Shown piece by piece: positions 16,538 to 25,200 of a stretch of DNA of 64,000 bases (position 1 is its first letter; each line of letters opens with the position of its first letter). The stretch comes from an uncultured Azospirillum sp. (GTDB lineage Bacteria; Pseudomonadota; Alphaproteobacteria; RF32; CAG-239): assembly GCA_947301965.1 (NCBI GenBank), contig CAMYUM010000002.1:1-64000 (forward strand), written 5' to 3'. A model generated the notes under the pieces. That model had not been told where the DNA came from and did no database searches. It saw only the letters and a program-made list of their open reading frames with translations. A program made the position numbers and the translations under genes.

Positions 16538-18793
16538 ATGAAAAAAGTATATTTGGCAGCTTTAGTATCGGGATTGTTCAGCATACATAGTGCTTGGGCG
16601 GTTCAGGTTGACGGCATTAATGTCAATGGTTTGCAGCGTGTTGAACGTGAGACGGTGCTTTCATATGTTAATATTACGCCGCACAGCAATGTTTCAGATG
16701 ATGAGTTGAACGAATCGTTTAAAAAATTGTATGAAACAGGTTTGTTCTCTGATGTTAAATTTGACATGAAAGGTAACACCTTAAACATTAATGTTTCAGA
16801 GAATCCGATTGTAAATAAGCGTTATTTCGACGGTAATGATAAAGTTGACGATAAAATGTTGGAAAGTGAAGTCCAACTTGATTCTCGTTCTATCTATAGT
16901 GTTGCCAAAGTTCAGGAAGATACAAAACGTATTTTGAATTTGTATAAAAGAGTAGGTCGCTATGCTGCCGTGGTTGAGCCGAAAGTTATTGAACGTGATC
17001 AGAATCGTGTCGATTTGATTTATGAAATTGATGAAGGTCCTTTAGCCAAAATTAAAAAGATTAATTTTGTAGGCAATGAACATTATTCAGACAGTGATTT
17101 GCGCAGTGAGATTATCAGTAAAGAAACTCGCTGGTGGCGTATTTTTTCTTCATCAGAAAACTATGATGCTGAAAAAACAAACTATGATAAAGAATTGTTG
17201 CGTCGTTTCTATTTGAAACACGGATATGCCGATTTTCGCGTAGTATCTTCGGTAGCAGAGCTCAGCCCGGATAACGAATCGTTTATTATCAATATGGTGC
17301 TGGAAGAAGGAAAGCGTTATAAAGTCAATAAAATTAATATTACTTCATCGATTGCTGATGTTGATACGGATAAGTTAAGACGAGAACTGGAAATTGACGA
17401 AGGCGATTGGTATAATGCTGATGCGGTTGAAAAAAGCGTCTATGCTCTGACAGAAGAACTGGGCAAGAAAGGTTTTGCTTTTGTTGAAGTTGAACCGGTT
17501 CTGAATAAGAATATGTATGACGGAACAATGGATATTACATTCCGCATTAGAGAAGGTGCTCGTATATTTATTAATCAAATTAATATTACGGGTAATAATC
17601 GTACTTATGATGAAGTAATTCGTCGTGAGTTCCGTTTGCAGGAAGGTGATGCTTTCAATGCGGCGAAGATCAGAGCTTCTCGTCGTAATATTGAGAACTT
17701 AAACTACTTCAGCAAGGTTGATATTCAAAGTGCTCCGACCGGAGATCCGAGCAAAGCGGATATTAATGTTGACGTTACTGAAAAATCAACCGGTTACTTT
17801 AATGTCGGTGTCGGTTATTCTACTGTTAACGGAGCTTTAGTAAGAGCCGGTGTTACTGAAAATAACTTCCGCGGAAAAGGACAGCAACTCGGTCTTGACG
17901 TCGGTATTTCACAACGTGAACAAGATTATAACATTAACTTTACCGAGCCTTACTTCTTAGGTTTGCCGTTGAGTGCCGGTATTGATTTGTTCCGTACGGA
18001 AACAGATTATCAAGATGAGGCTTCTTATGACGAAGTTATTACCGGCGGAAGAATTCGTTTCGGTTGGAAATATACTGACAATCTGTCACAGTCTGTACGC
18101 TATACTTTGAAGCAAGATGAGATTAAGAATGTAAGCAAGAACTCTTCAATTTATATTCAACGTGAAGAAGGTAAGTATATCGACTCAGGATTTGGTCAGA
18201 CATTGGCTTATGATAAGCGTGACAGTGCAGTTGATCCTAAAGCCGGATATTATCTGTCATTCGGTAACGATATTTCGGGTGCCGGCGGTGATGATAAGTA
18301 TTTGCGCTTTGATGCTAAGTCTTATTACTACTACACATTCTTGGAAGACTTTACTTTGAAAACATTTATTACCGGTGGTTATGTAACCGGATACGGTGAT
18401 CAGGATGTTCGTTTGGCACAAAGATACTTCTTGGGTGGTTCTACAATGCGCGGTTTCGATACGGCCGGTATCGGTGCTCGTGATAAATTTACCAAAGATG
18501 CCCTCGGCGGTAACTGGATGGTATACGGTGGTTCTGAGTTGATGTTCCCAATCGGACTTAACGAGGTAGGCATTAAAGGGCGTACATTTGTTGATGTCGG
18601 TGCTTTGGGTAAACCTGACAACGTAAGCATGCAGATTGTTGATTATTCATCAAAACCACGTGTTTCTGTAGGTTTCGGTTTCACATGGTTGTCACCGATG
18701 GGTAAGATTGATATCGACTTCGGTTTCCCGGTTGTCAAAGAAAAGTATGATGAGAAGGAAGTATTCAGACTTAACTTTGGTGCCAGATTGTAA
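16538..18793 (+). CDS. bamA: Outer membrane protein assembly factor BamA
   Basis: BamA inserts beta-barrel proteins into the outer membrane. A signal peptide (about 1-21, ending AWA) precedes five POTRA repeats (about residues 22-410) and a 16-strand barrel (about 420-751). The barrel contains YFLGGSTMRGFDTAGIGARD, the conserved lid motif, and ends in the aromatic-type signal VFRLNFGARL. Length 751 aa is typical. SD AAGGAT lies before the ATG. No skp/ompH gene follows; lpxD is next after 11 bp. Confidence 0.97.
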   Translation: MKKVYLAALVSGLFSIHSAWAVQVDGINVNGLQRVERETVLSYVNITPHSNVSDDELNESFKKLYETGLFSDVKFDMKGNTLNINVSENPIVNKRYFDGNDKVDDKMLESEVQLDSRSIYSVAKVQEDTKRILNLYKRVGRYAAVVEPKVIERDQNRVDLIYEIDEGPLAKIKKINFVGNEHYSDSDLRSEIISKETRWWRIFSSSENYDAEKTNYDKELLRRFYLKHGYADFRVVSSVAELSPDNESFIINMVLEEGKRYKVNKINITSSIADVDTDKLRRELEIDEGDWYNADAVEKSVYALTEELGKKGFAFVEVEPVLNKNMYDGTMDITFRIREGARIFINQINITGNNRTYDEVIRREFRLQEGDAFNAAKIRASRRNIENLNYFSKVDIQSAPTGDPSKADINVDVTEKSTGYFNVGVGYSTVNGALVRAGVTENNFRGKGQQLGLDVGISQREQDYNINFTEPYFLGLPLSAGIDLFRTETDYQDEASYDEVITGGRIRFGWKYTDNLSQSVRYTLKQDEIKNVSKNSSIYIQREEGKYIDSGFGQTLAYDKRDSAVDPKAGYYLSFGNDISGAGGDDKYLRFDAKSYYYYTFLEDFTLKTFITGGYVTGYGDQDVRLAQRYFLGGSTMRGFDTAGIGARDKFTKDALGGNWMVYGGSELMFPIGLNEVGIKGRTFVDVGALGKPDNVSMQIVDYSSKPRVSVGFGFTWLSPMGKIDIDFGFPVVKEKYDEKEVFRLNFGARL

Positions 18794-18804
18794 GGGGAGA
18801 GGTA

Positions 18805-19818
18805 ATGGTTGATACCAGATTCTTTATACACAAAGGCAAACTTACAGTTGCAAAAGTTGCGGAAATCTGTGGTGCCGAACTGCAGACTTCCGACAAGGCA
18901 GACGAAGTAATTAATGATATTAATACGATGTTTGCGGCCGATAAAGGTGAGGTTTGTTTCTTTTATGATCGCAAGAAAAAAGCACAGGGAGCCGAAATAA
19001 AAGCGACAGCCTGTGTAACCACGGCCGATTTGGCACAGTTTGTGGCAAGCGGTGTGGCGATTTTGATTGCGGATGATCCCAAATTGGCAGCTTTAAAATT
19101 GAATGAGGCTATGTATGCAGAGAAGCGTCCGGCCGCAGGAATTGCAAAAACAGCGGTAATTGATCCTGCCGCCGAGATCGGAGAAGGGTGCTCAATTGCT
19201 GATTATGCAGTAATCGGTGCTAATGTTAAAATCGGCAAAAATACGATTGTTGGGCCTTTTGCGGTGATTATGGAAGGATGTGTAATCGGAGATAATTGCC
19301 GACTTGGGGCGCATTGTTACGTTTCCTATACAATTATGGGAAATAATTGCTATATATATAATGGTGCACGTCTCGGACAAGACGGTTTCGGTTTTCAAAC
19401 CATAAATGGGGTGCATAAACGTATTCCGCAGCTCGGCAGGGTAATTATGGGCAATGATATTGAAATCGGTTCTTGTTCGTGTGTTGACAGAGGTGCTTTA
19501 GGCGATACAATAATAGGCGACGGATGCCGTATTGATAATTTGTCGCAGGTTGCACACAACGACAAGATGGGGCGCGGCTGTATTATTGTTGCACAGACGG
19601 GAATTGCCGGAAGTTGTACCTTCGGTGATTATGTTGTTTGTGGCGGACAGTCGGGGTTTGCAGACCATCTGAATGTCGGCAGCGGTGCACAAGTCGGGGC
19701 CCAATCAGGCGTTATGCGCGATATTGAGCCGGGGACCGTGGTTATCGGTACTCCTGCGGTGCCGTTTAAGGATTATATGCGCCAAGTTTCATTTTTACAA
19801 AAAAATTCAAAAAAGTAA
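18805..19818 (+). CDS. lpxD: UDP-3-O-(3-hydroxyacyl)glucosamine N-acyltransferase
   Basis: LpxD adds the second hydroxyacyl chain in lipid A synthesis, using acyl-ACP. An N-terminal uridine-binding domain (about 1-100) is followed by a left-handed beta-helix of hexapeptide repeats (about 110-310), e.g. IGEGCSIADYAVIGANVKIGKN. The catalytic histidine is likely in NLSQVAHNDKMG. Length 337 aa is typical. SD GGGGAGAGG precedes the ATG. Its presence implies that this organism makes lipid A, although lpxA and lpxB are not next to it. Confidence 0.96.
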   Translation: MVDTRFFIHKGKLTVAKVAEICGAELQTSDKADEVINDINTMFAADKGEVCFFYDRKKKAQGAEIKATACVTTADLAQFVASGVAILIADDPKLAALKLNEAMYAEKRPAAGIAKTAVIDPAAEIGEGCSIADYAVIGANVKIGKNTIVGPFAVIMEGCVIGDNCRLGAHCYVSYTIMGNNCYIYNGARLGQDGFGFQTINGVHKRIPQLGRVIMGNDIEIGSCSCVDRGALGDTIIGDGCRIDNLSQVAHNDKMGRGCIIVAQTGIAGSCTFGDYVVCGGQSGFADHLNVGSGAQVGAQSGVMRDIEPGTVVIGTPAVPFKDYMRQVSFLQKNSKK

Positions 19819-19828
19819 TGGGAAAGTA

Positions 19829-20272
19829 ATGATGTCAGAAAATCGTGTTTATAACATTGAAGAGATAATGAAAATTTTACCGCATCGCTATCCGTTTCTA
19901 TTGTTAGATCGTTTGGAAATCGAGATACCCGGTGAAAAAGGCGTAGGATTAAAAAATGTGACCATGAATGAGGAGTTTTTTCAAGGTCATTTTCCGAATA
20001 ATCCGGTTATGCCGGGTGTTTTGCAAGTTGAAGCCATGGCACAAACCGCCGGAGCAATTGTGGCGGCAGCGGCAAACGGGGAAAAAACACCTGATGTGCT
20101 GTTTATGTCAATCGATGGTGTAAAATTCCGCAAGCCGGTGAAACCCGGTGATCAGATGAAGATGTATGTTGAAAAAATACAGTCGCGTCGTAATGTGTAT
20201 ATGTTTAAGGGAAAGGCTATGGTTGATGATAAAGTTGTTTCCGAAGCTGAATTTACGGCAATGATTTTATAA
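19829..20272 (+). CDS. fabZ: 3-hydroxyacyl-ACP dehydratase FabZ
   Basis: FabZ dehydrates 3-hydroxyacyl-ACP in fatty acid synthesis and competes with lipid A enzymes for the hydroxyacyl pool, so its pairing with lpxD makes sense. The hot-dog fold motifs are ILPHRYPFLLLDR and GHFPNNPVMPGVLQVEAMAQ, with catalytic H54 and E68. Two adjacent ATGs (19829, 19832) are equally good starts, with GGAAAG upstream. A longer in-frame extension into lpxD is rejected. It is the last gene of the pyrH-fabZ operon. Confidence 0.96.
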   Translation: MMSENRVYNIEEIMKILPHRYPFLLLDRLEIEIPGEKGVGLKNVTMNEEFFQGHFPNNPVMPGVLQVEAMAQTAGAIVAAAANGEKTPDVLFMSIDGVKFRKPVKPGDQMKMYVEKIQSRRNVYMFKGKAMVDDKVVSEAEFTAMIL

Positions 20273-20292
20273 TTTTAGGCAGACTTTAGCAG

Positions 20293-20318
20293 AAAATCTC
20301 GCATTTGCGAGATTTTTT
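20293..20318 (+). terminator. Terminator after fabZ
   Basis: AAATCTCGCA, loop TT and TGCGAGATTT followed by TTT make a compact intrinsic terminator. It ends the pyrH-to-fabZ operon, 19 bp before the next start codon. Confidence 0.75.
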
Positions 20319-20337
20319 GTTGAGTAAAGAGGAAAAC

Positions 20338-21225
20338 ATGTGGGTTGTTTATGCATTACTGATCAGTTTTTTGAACTGTGCATATTATTTTGGTAATCAG
20401 GTGGCAAAAGTGCCGCCGAAAATCTTTATGTTTTATCGCGGTCTTGTTCCGGTTGCGGTGTTGTTACCTTTTTTAGGCGTGGTTGATTTTATTGATGATT
20501 GGCGGTTTTATGCCTTATGCAGTATTCAAGGATTGGTTGTTTCGTTTATTGATTATCGCAATTTTAGGGCGATGAGAGTGTGGGGGGCAGAGACAATATC
20601 GGCAATTCATCCGTTTAATATCAGCTTTGTCTTTGTGCTGTGGTTGTTGCTGAAACCGGGAACAATAATTGAATATTGGCAAAAACCATGGCAATTTTTA
20701 GGAATAATTGCGGCTCTCGGCGGAGTTATATATGCTTTGTCATCGTTTAAAAAATCGCGGCGTAATAACTTGGCTCTGAAATATATGTTTTTGTTTATTG
20801 TAGGTAGTTCGCTGTGCGATACGTTTAATAAATTGTGCATGAGTTTTGTAGATCCAGAAAAACTTATTTATGGCAGTTATTTTTATATTTTGATTACGTC
20901 TTTTGAAGTTATGGTCATCAATTTTTGGTTATATTGTCGCGATGGGAGCGGTAAGTTGTCAGATTTTGTGGATTTGAAATACGTTAAATATATGCCGATT
21001 TTGTTGTTATTGGTGTTTTCTATAGCGGCCAAAAACTTTGCAATGTTCAGTACGCCGAATCCGTCTTTTGTAACGGCAATAATGTATAGCTATGTAGTGT
21101 GGATTATGTTGGTGGCAAAGATTTTGCAAAAGTATGGTATAAGTTGTCCGCACAGAGGAATTCCACGCAGAAAGGTATTATTGCTTCTGATATCAATTTT
21201 GTTGCTAATATTGTTGCAAAGATAA
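20338..21225 (+). CDS. DMT-superfamily (EamA-like) membrane protein
   Basis: The 295-aa protein has about nine or ten hydrophobic helices arranged as two similar halves, each starting with a short helix and an amphipathic stretch. This matches the drug/metabolite transporter superfamily. The start at 20338 (MWVVYALLISF) has AGAGGAAAAC upstream. The 33-bp extension to 20305 would run into the fabZ terminator and is rejected. The C-terminus is very basic and then hydrophobic (CPHRGIPRRKVLLLLISILL). Substrate is unknown. Confidence 0.75.
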   Translation: MWVVYALLISFLNCAYYFGNQVAKVPPKIFMFYRGLVPVAVLLPFLGVVDFIDDWRFYALCSIQGLVVSFIDYRNFRAMRVWGAETISAIHPFNISFVFVLWLLLKPGTIIEYWQKPWQFLGIIAALGGVIYALSSFKKSRRNNLALKYMFLFIVGSSLCDTFNKLCMSFVDPEKLIYGSYFYILITSFEVMVINFWLYCRDGSGKLSDFVDLKYVKYMPILLLLVFSIAAKNFAMFSTPNPSFVTAIMYSYVVWIMLVAKILQKYGISCPHRGIPRRKVLLLLISILLLILLQR

Positions 21226-21257
21226 GGAAACGACACAGATTCGAGCCTTGCCGCCAT

Positions 21258-21287
21258 AAAAAAACCGCCCTTTTGAGGCGGTTTTAA
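21258..21287. terminator. Bidirectional terminator between the DMT gene and tRNA-Ser
   Basis: AAAACCGCC (21261-21269) and GGCGGTTTT (21277-21285) form a 9-bp stem with A and T runs on both sides. It can end the convergent DMT gene and the tRNA. Confidence 0.75.
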
Positions 21288-21375
21288 TGGCGGAGAGTAC
21301 AGGACTCGAACCTGTGCACGATTATTCACCGTGACGGATTAGCAATCCGCTGCATTACCACTCTGCCAACTCTCC
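21288..21375 (-). tRNA. tRNA-Ser (anticodon GCT)
   Basis: Read on the minus strand, a 7-bp acceptor stem GGAGAGT/ACTCTCC, a discriminator G and an encoded CCA are present. The anticodon loop TTGCTAA gives GCT, which reads AGC/AGU serine codons. A long variable arm (class II) follows, then the T arm with loop TTCGAGT. The 88-nt length fits tRNA-Ser. It lies in a 285-bp gap between two plus-strand genes. Confidence 0.95.
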
Positions 21376-21510
21376 ATTGGTAAAGTTACCGGAGTATATT
21401 TAGCGGAAGTTTTGGGCTTCGTCAACACTTTTTATAATATTTTTCTTCACCGTTGCCAAACAATAAAATAGGTGTTATTACTAAAAAATATTTTCGTAAG
21501 GAGAAGGGTA

Positions 21511-22233
21511 ATGTCTGATGTTGTTAAACTGGTTTCATACGTCGTTTTAGCACTGGGAATCGCTGTCGGAGGTTTTTTTCCGGGCTATTATTACTATCAG
21601 TCAAGAATGGAATCTAATTTTGTAACCGTAAAAGGTTTGGCAGAAATGGATGTTCGTGCTGACTTGGGGGTTTGGGATATTAAGTATGTGGTTACCGGTA
21701 ATGATTTGGCAACAGCCCAGGCAGAGATGGAAGCACAACAAAAGATTATTCTTTCCTTTTTGAAAAATCTTGGCTTTGAAGATGCTGAAGTCGCGGTAAA
21801 ACGTACTGAAACTAATGATTTGATGGCTAATCCGTATCGTAACGAATCGGTTGGATCGGCTCGATATATTTTGACACAGAGCGTGCAAGTTACATCACAA
21901 AACGTTGATTTGGTCGAAAAGGCCATTAATTCAACAGGATCTTTGATTTCTAAAGGGATTGTTTTTGACAGTAATAATTATAATCCGGTTTCATATATAT
22001 TTACCAAAATCAATGATATTAAACCGCAAATGCTTGAAGAGGCAACCAAAAATGCTGAAGCGGCGGCTAATGAGTTTGCTAAAAGTTCCGGCACCAAGGT
22101 AGGAAAAATCCGTAAGGCAAATCAGGGCGTGTTCTCGATTTTGCCGCGAGAACAGACGGCAAACGCGATGGAAATGAACAGCATTGAGAAAAAAGTGCGA
22201 GTTGTTTCAACGGTTGAGTATTATTTGGACTAA
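21511..22233 (+). CDS. SIMPL domain-containing protein
   Basis: This is a DUF541/SIMPL protein with one N-terminal membrane segment (about residues 8-27) and a periplasmic SIMPL domain. Motifs seen are FVTVKGLAEMDVRADLGVWDIKY and the repeated Ala-rich helices (EATKNAEAAANEFAKSSGTKVGKI). Members have been linked to oxidative stress and envelope functions, but the biochemical role is unsettled. The start at 21511 has GGAGAAGGG before ATG; the 39-bp extension upstream is rejected. It is 12 bp before the NUDIX gene, so they are likely co-transcribed. Confidence 0.88.
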   Translation: MSDVVKLVSYVVLALGIAVGGFFPGYYYYQSRMESNFVTVKGLAEMDVRADLGVWDIKYVVTGNDLATAQAEMEAQQKIILSFLKNLGFEDAEVAVKRTETNDLMANPYRNESVGSARYILTQSVQVTSQNVDLVEKAINSTGSLISKGIVFDSNNYNPVSYIFTKINDIKPQMLEEATKNAEAAANEFAKSSGTKVGKIRKANQGVFSILPREQTANAMEMNSIEKKVRVVSTVEYYLD

Positions 22234-22245
22234 GGAGATAAAAAC

Positions 22246-22881
22246 ATGGCTGATGAGTTGATAGATATTTTTGATGAGAATATGAATTTTTTGGGAACAG
22301 CCATGAAGTCGCAGGCTCATAGAGAAGGTTTATGGCACAAAGCTTTTCATTGTTGGTTGGCACAAAAGGCCGAAAATGGTAAAACAATGCTTTGGTTGCA
22401 GCTTAGGGGTGATGATAAAGACATATTTCCGGGAAAATTGGATATTTCGGCAGCCGGTCATATCAGAGCCGGAGAAGAGGTTAAAGACGGATATCGTGAG
22501 ATAAAGGAAGAATTGGGTCTAAACCTTAATAAAGATGATGTTATTAAGTTGTTTACATCAAAAGAAATTTACGAATTCGGAAATATAAAAAATCAGGAAT
22601 TTCAAATGGTCTATATGGCGGTTGTAGACGGTTCGCCGTATAAAGCGGTGTTACAGCCGGAGGAAGTTGCCGGATTGTATGAGGTGGATATTGATGAGTT
22701 TATTGATTTGATGAATGATAAACTTAAAAGCATTGAGGCAAAAGGTGTAAAACGTAACGGTGACAGTACATATACGGTAGAATATCGAAAAGTTTATAAA
22801 GATGACGTTGCGCCGCACAGTAGTGATTATTATAAAAAGGCGTTGAGTATGATAAAACGTTATGTAAGTAATCAAGCATAA
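22246..22881 (+). CDS. NUDIX hydrolase (YfcD/Idi-like)
   Basis: The NUDIX box is complete: GHIRAGEEVKDGYREIKEEL (about residues 73-92), with the metal-binding REIKEE core. The N-terminus (ELIDIFDENMNFLGTAMKSQAHREGLWHKAFHCWL) is typical of the YfcD/IPP-isomerase-like subgroup. Substrate is unknown; isopentenyl isomerase activity is not implied. Length 211 aa is slightly over the ~180 aa common for the group. AAGGAGAT lies before the ATG. It ends in a strong terminator shared with the convergent gene. Confidence 0.88.
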   Translation: MADELIDIFDENMNFLGTAMKSQAHREGLWHKAFHCWLAQKAENGKTMLWLQLRGDDKDIFPGKLDISAAGHIRAGEEVKDGYREIKEELGLNLNKDDVIKLFTSKEIYEFGNIKNQEFQMVYMAVVDGSPYKAVLQPEEVAGLYEVDIDEFIDLMNDKLKSIEAKGVKRNGDSTYTVEYRKVYKDDVAPHSSDYYKKALSMIKRYVSNQA

Positions 22882-22912
22882 AAAAGAGCCGCTAATCAGC
22901 GGCTCTTTTATT
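22880..22912. terminator. Bidirectional terminator after the NUDIX gene
   Basis: AAAGAGCCGCT, loop AATC and AGCGGCTCTTT form an 11-bp stem followed by TTATTTT on plus and by A-derived T's on minus. Its 3' arm overlaps the stop codon of the convergent 22.9-kb gene. Confidence 0.8.
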
Positions 22913-23885
22913 TTGAAATCTGTTGGTCTTGAAGTTGCCGTAACATTTCGGGAGTAAGTTGATGTTTGGCAAAAGGTGTTGGGGCAACATTTGGTTCAAT
23001 GTACGGATTTCTACCCATACGCATTTGGGTGATAACTTCTCGATCATTTTCTTTGCTGATGCCGGGCAGGGGAAGCGGTTCCGCGCTCATCTCGGTATTT
23101 GGCGAGTTGGCGGTGCGGGAAGTACCACGTAGGTTGGAAATTGTATCAGCCGTTGTGGAAGCCTCTCTGACAGGAGCAGACATTGTCGGTGTTGTTTTTG
23201 GGGAAAAAGAGTTGGTACCGCGAAGGTGGTCAATTCCGTCCCTTTGTAAAAGTTTTTGGTTGCGTTCCATTTCTTCAGGAGTTCTGAGCATGACATCATC
23301 GGGTATGTTGCGGGTTAACTGCTCCCATAATTCCAGAGAGTTATTTTTGTCAGCCAAAAATTCTTGTTTGAGGTTTTGCCAAAATTGCGGATCTTTTGGA
23401 CCGCCTTTGATGATGGTCATATGATGTTTGAGTATGGCGGCTTTGGCAAAAATTTGCTGTTTTTGCGGGTCCTCGCCGGTGTAACCGATTTTTGGTTCCC
23501 GTCCTTGAGCAAGAGAAGCTTGTTTCATATTTTGGCAGACTTTATCGTTTATTTCTTCAAAACTGTCACCTTGTAGGATTGTACCGTCAGAACCGATGGC
23601 GGTAAATTTTCCGTTTTCATGTTTTAGTTTGAAACATCTGCCGGGGCAGTCAAAACATTCTTCTTTTTCTGTTAAAAAGGCAGAAGCATTAAGACCGTTC
23701 AAATTATTATGATCTTTAAGGTAGACATAGGCAGCAGAACGAAACCCGGTTTCATCAAATTTTTTATTTTCCTTTTGTGCTTTTTGCAAAAAGGTGGCGA
23801 CAGTATTTTCAATCAAAACTGCTTTTTCACCATCATTAAGGGTGTTGGTGGAATTCTGAACATTGTTTTCGGTCGTTTCTGCCAT
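22908..23885 (-). CDS. Hypothetical protein (325 aa) with Cys motif and disordered C-terminus
   Basis: I recognise no family. There is no signal peptide or membrane segment. Residues about 1-210 are a mixed charged domain with the cysteine cluster CFDCPGRC near residue 78. Residues about 215-325 are rich in Pro, Ser, Thr and Asn and include two similar boxes, DHLRGTNS and SNLRGTSRT. The start has GGAGAAAGAAC upstream and the gene is a single unit between recA and NUDIX terminators. The layout (folded N-terminus, long disordered tail) resembles scaffolding or secreted effector proteins, but that is speculative. Confidence 0.65.
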   Translation of the reverse strand: MAETTENNVQNSTNTLNDGEKAVLIENTVATFLQKAQKENKKFDETGFRSAAYVYLKDHNNLNGLNASAFLTEKEECFDCPGRCFKLKHENGKFTAIGSDGTILQGDSFEEINDKVCQNMKQASLAQGREPKIGYTGEDPQKQQIFAKAAILKHHMTIIKGGPKDPQFWQNLKQEFLADKNNSLELWEQLTRNIPDDVMLRTPEEMERNQKLLQRDGIDHLRGTNSFSPKTTPTMSAPVREASTTADTISNLRGTSRTANSPNTEMSAEPLPLPGISKENDREVITQMRMGRNPYIEPNVAPTPFAKHQLTPEMLRQLQDQQISK

Positions 23886-23943
23886 GTTCTTTCTCCGCTT
23901 TATTCACTAGAGAGTATATCATAAAAATGTGTTTGTCGCAACA

Positions 23944-23970
23944 AAAAATCCCCCGCGAGCGGGGGATTTG
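23944..23970 (-). terminator. Terminator of recA
   Basis: AATCCCCCGC, loop GAGC and a GGGGGATT arm form a GC-rich stem, followed on the minus strand by TTTTTTGTTG. It lies just after the recA stop codon. Confidence 0.75.
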
Positions 23971-23987
23971 AGGTAACGAATCGAATT

Positions 23988-25007
23988 TTATTCGTCTGAA
24001 GTGTCGTCACTCATCATTTCGACGGTTAAATGACCGGCGTCAGCACGAATTTTGTTTTCAATTTCATCAGCGATATCTTGGTGATCGCGAAGGAACAGCT
24101 TGGCATTTTCGCGACCTTGACCGAGTTTTTCTCCTTTGTAAGAGAACCAAGCGCCGGATTTTTCAACTATGCCGGCTTTGACGCCAAGGTCAATCAACTC
24201 ACCGGTCTTGGAAATGCCTTCACCGTACATAATATCAAAGTCTACAGTTTTGAACGGAGGGGCAACTTTGTTTTTAACAATTTTGACACGGGTCTGGCTG
24301 CCGATAACCTCATCTTTATCTTTGATTGCGCCAATTCTGCGAATATCAAGACGAACAGATGCGTAAAATTTTAGTGCATTACCACCGGTTGTGGTTTCGG
24401 GATTGCCGAACATAACACCGATTTTCATACGTATTTGGTTGATGAAAATGATGAGGGTGTTGGAGCGGGAAACCGTAGAGGTGAGTTTGCGCAGAGCCTG
24501 GCTCATAAGACGAGCCTGAAGCCCCATATGCGAATCGCCCATTTCGCCTTCCAATTCGGCCTTAGGAACTAATGCTGCAACCGAGTCAATAACCAATACA
24601 TCAATAGCACCAGAGCGAACCAATGTATCGGCAATTTCGAGAGCCTGCTCACCGGAATCGGGTTGTGATATTAATAAATTTTCAATATCAACGCCGATTT
24701 TTTTGGCATATGAGGGGTCAAGAGCATGTTCGGCATCAATAAAAGCACAGGTTCCGCCCTTTTTCTGTGATTGGGCAACCACACTCAATGCAAAGGTAGT
24801 TTTACCGGAGCTTTCAGGACCATAAATTTCAATAATTCTTCCTTTGGGGAGACCGCCAATTCCCAAAGCAATATCAGTGCCGAGGGAACCGGTGGAGATA
24901 GCCTCAATATCAATGTTGGTGTTTTGCCCCAGGCGCATAATTGAGCCTTTTCCAAAGGTGCGTTCAATTTGGGAGAGGGCGGCATCAAGAGCTTTATCTT
25001 TTTCCAT
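23988..25007 (-). CDS. recA: Recombinase RecA
   Basis: RecA forms filaments on ssDNA for strand exchange and activates LexA self-cleavage. Walker [10 protein letters not shown] is near residue 67, Walker [23 protein letters not shown] near 140, and loop L2 [22 protein letters not shown] near 200. At 339 aa it is normal, with an acidic tail (MSDDTSDE). The start is placed at 25007 ([11 protein letters not shown]), the conserved N-terminus, with GGAAGAAAAACAC upstream. An in-frame 53-residue extension has no support. The gene is monocistronic, and its promoter carries an SOS box. Confidence 0.98.
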   Translation of the reverse strand: MEKDKALDAALSQIERTFGKGSIMRLGQNTNIDIEAISTGSLGTDIALGIGGLPKGRIIEIYGPESSGKTTFALSVVAQSQKKGGTCAFIDAEHALDPSYAKKIGVDIENLLISQPDSGEQALEIADTLVRSGAIDVLVIDSVAALVPKAELEGEMGDSHMGLQARLMSQALRKLTSTVSRSNTLIIFINQIRMKIGVMFGNPETTTGGNALKFYASVRLDIRRIGAIKDKDEVIGSQTRVKIVKNKVAPPFKTVDFDIMYGEGISKTGELIDLGVKAGIVEKSGAWFSYKGEKLGQGRENAKLFLRDHQDIADEIENKIRADAGHLTVEMMSDDTSDE

Positions 25008-25099
25008 GTGTTTTTCTTCCGTATTATAATTAACTGTTTTTACTATCTGATAATTTGGTACAAAATACAAATTATGACTTTGACTTATCCGATGAAATA

Positions 25100-25128
25100 A
25101 TATTGTTCTATTTTTGTTCTTTTGGCAA
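25100..25128 (-). promoter_or_regulatory. recA promoter
   Basis: On the minus strand, TTGCCA (25128-25123), a 17-bp spacer and CAATAT (25105-25100) form a sigma-70-like promoter. It predicts a leader of roughly 85 nt before recA. The spacer contains the SOS box. Confidence 0.55.
25105..25119. promoter_or_regulatory. LexA (SOS) box, GTTC-N7-GTTC
   Basis: GTTC-TATTTTT-GTTC on the plus strand (GAAC-N7-GAAC on the minus strand) is exactly the direct-repeat LexA site known in Alphaproteobacteria. It fills the recA promoter spacer, the expected position for repression. It could also act on the rightward HD-domain gene, whose start is 81 bp away. lexA itself is not in the window. Confidence 0.75.
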
Positions 25129-25200
25129 GTGTTTTTTTCAAAAATTTTAACTTTAAAATAACGCAAATGAATTAAGTTGGCGTAAAATGAGGAACAAATA

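Noticed and set aside
25008..25166. N-terminal extension of recA
   Set aside because: It contains the recA promoter and SOS box, and all RecA proteins start at the [15 protein letters not shown] residue.
25022..25200. CtrA-type TTAA-N7-TTAA site near recA
   Set aside because: TTAA motifs occur (e.g. in AATTAACTG) but never at the required 7-bp spacing.
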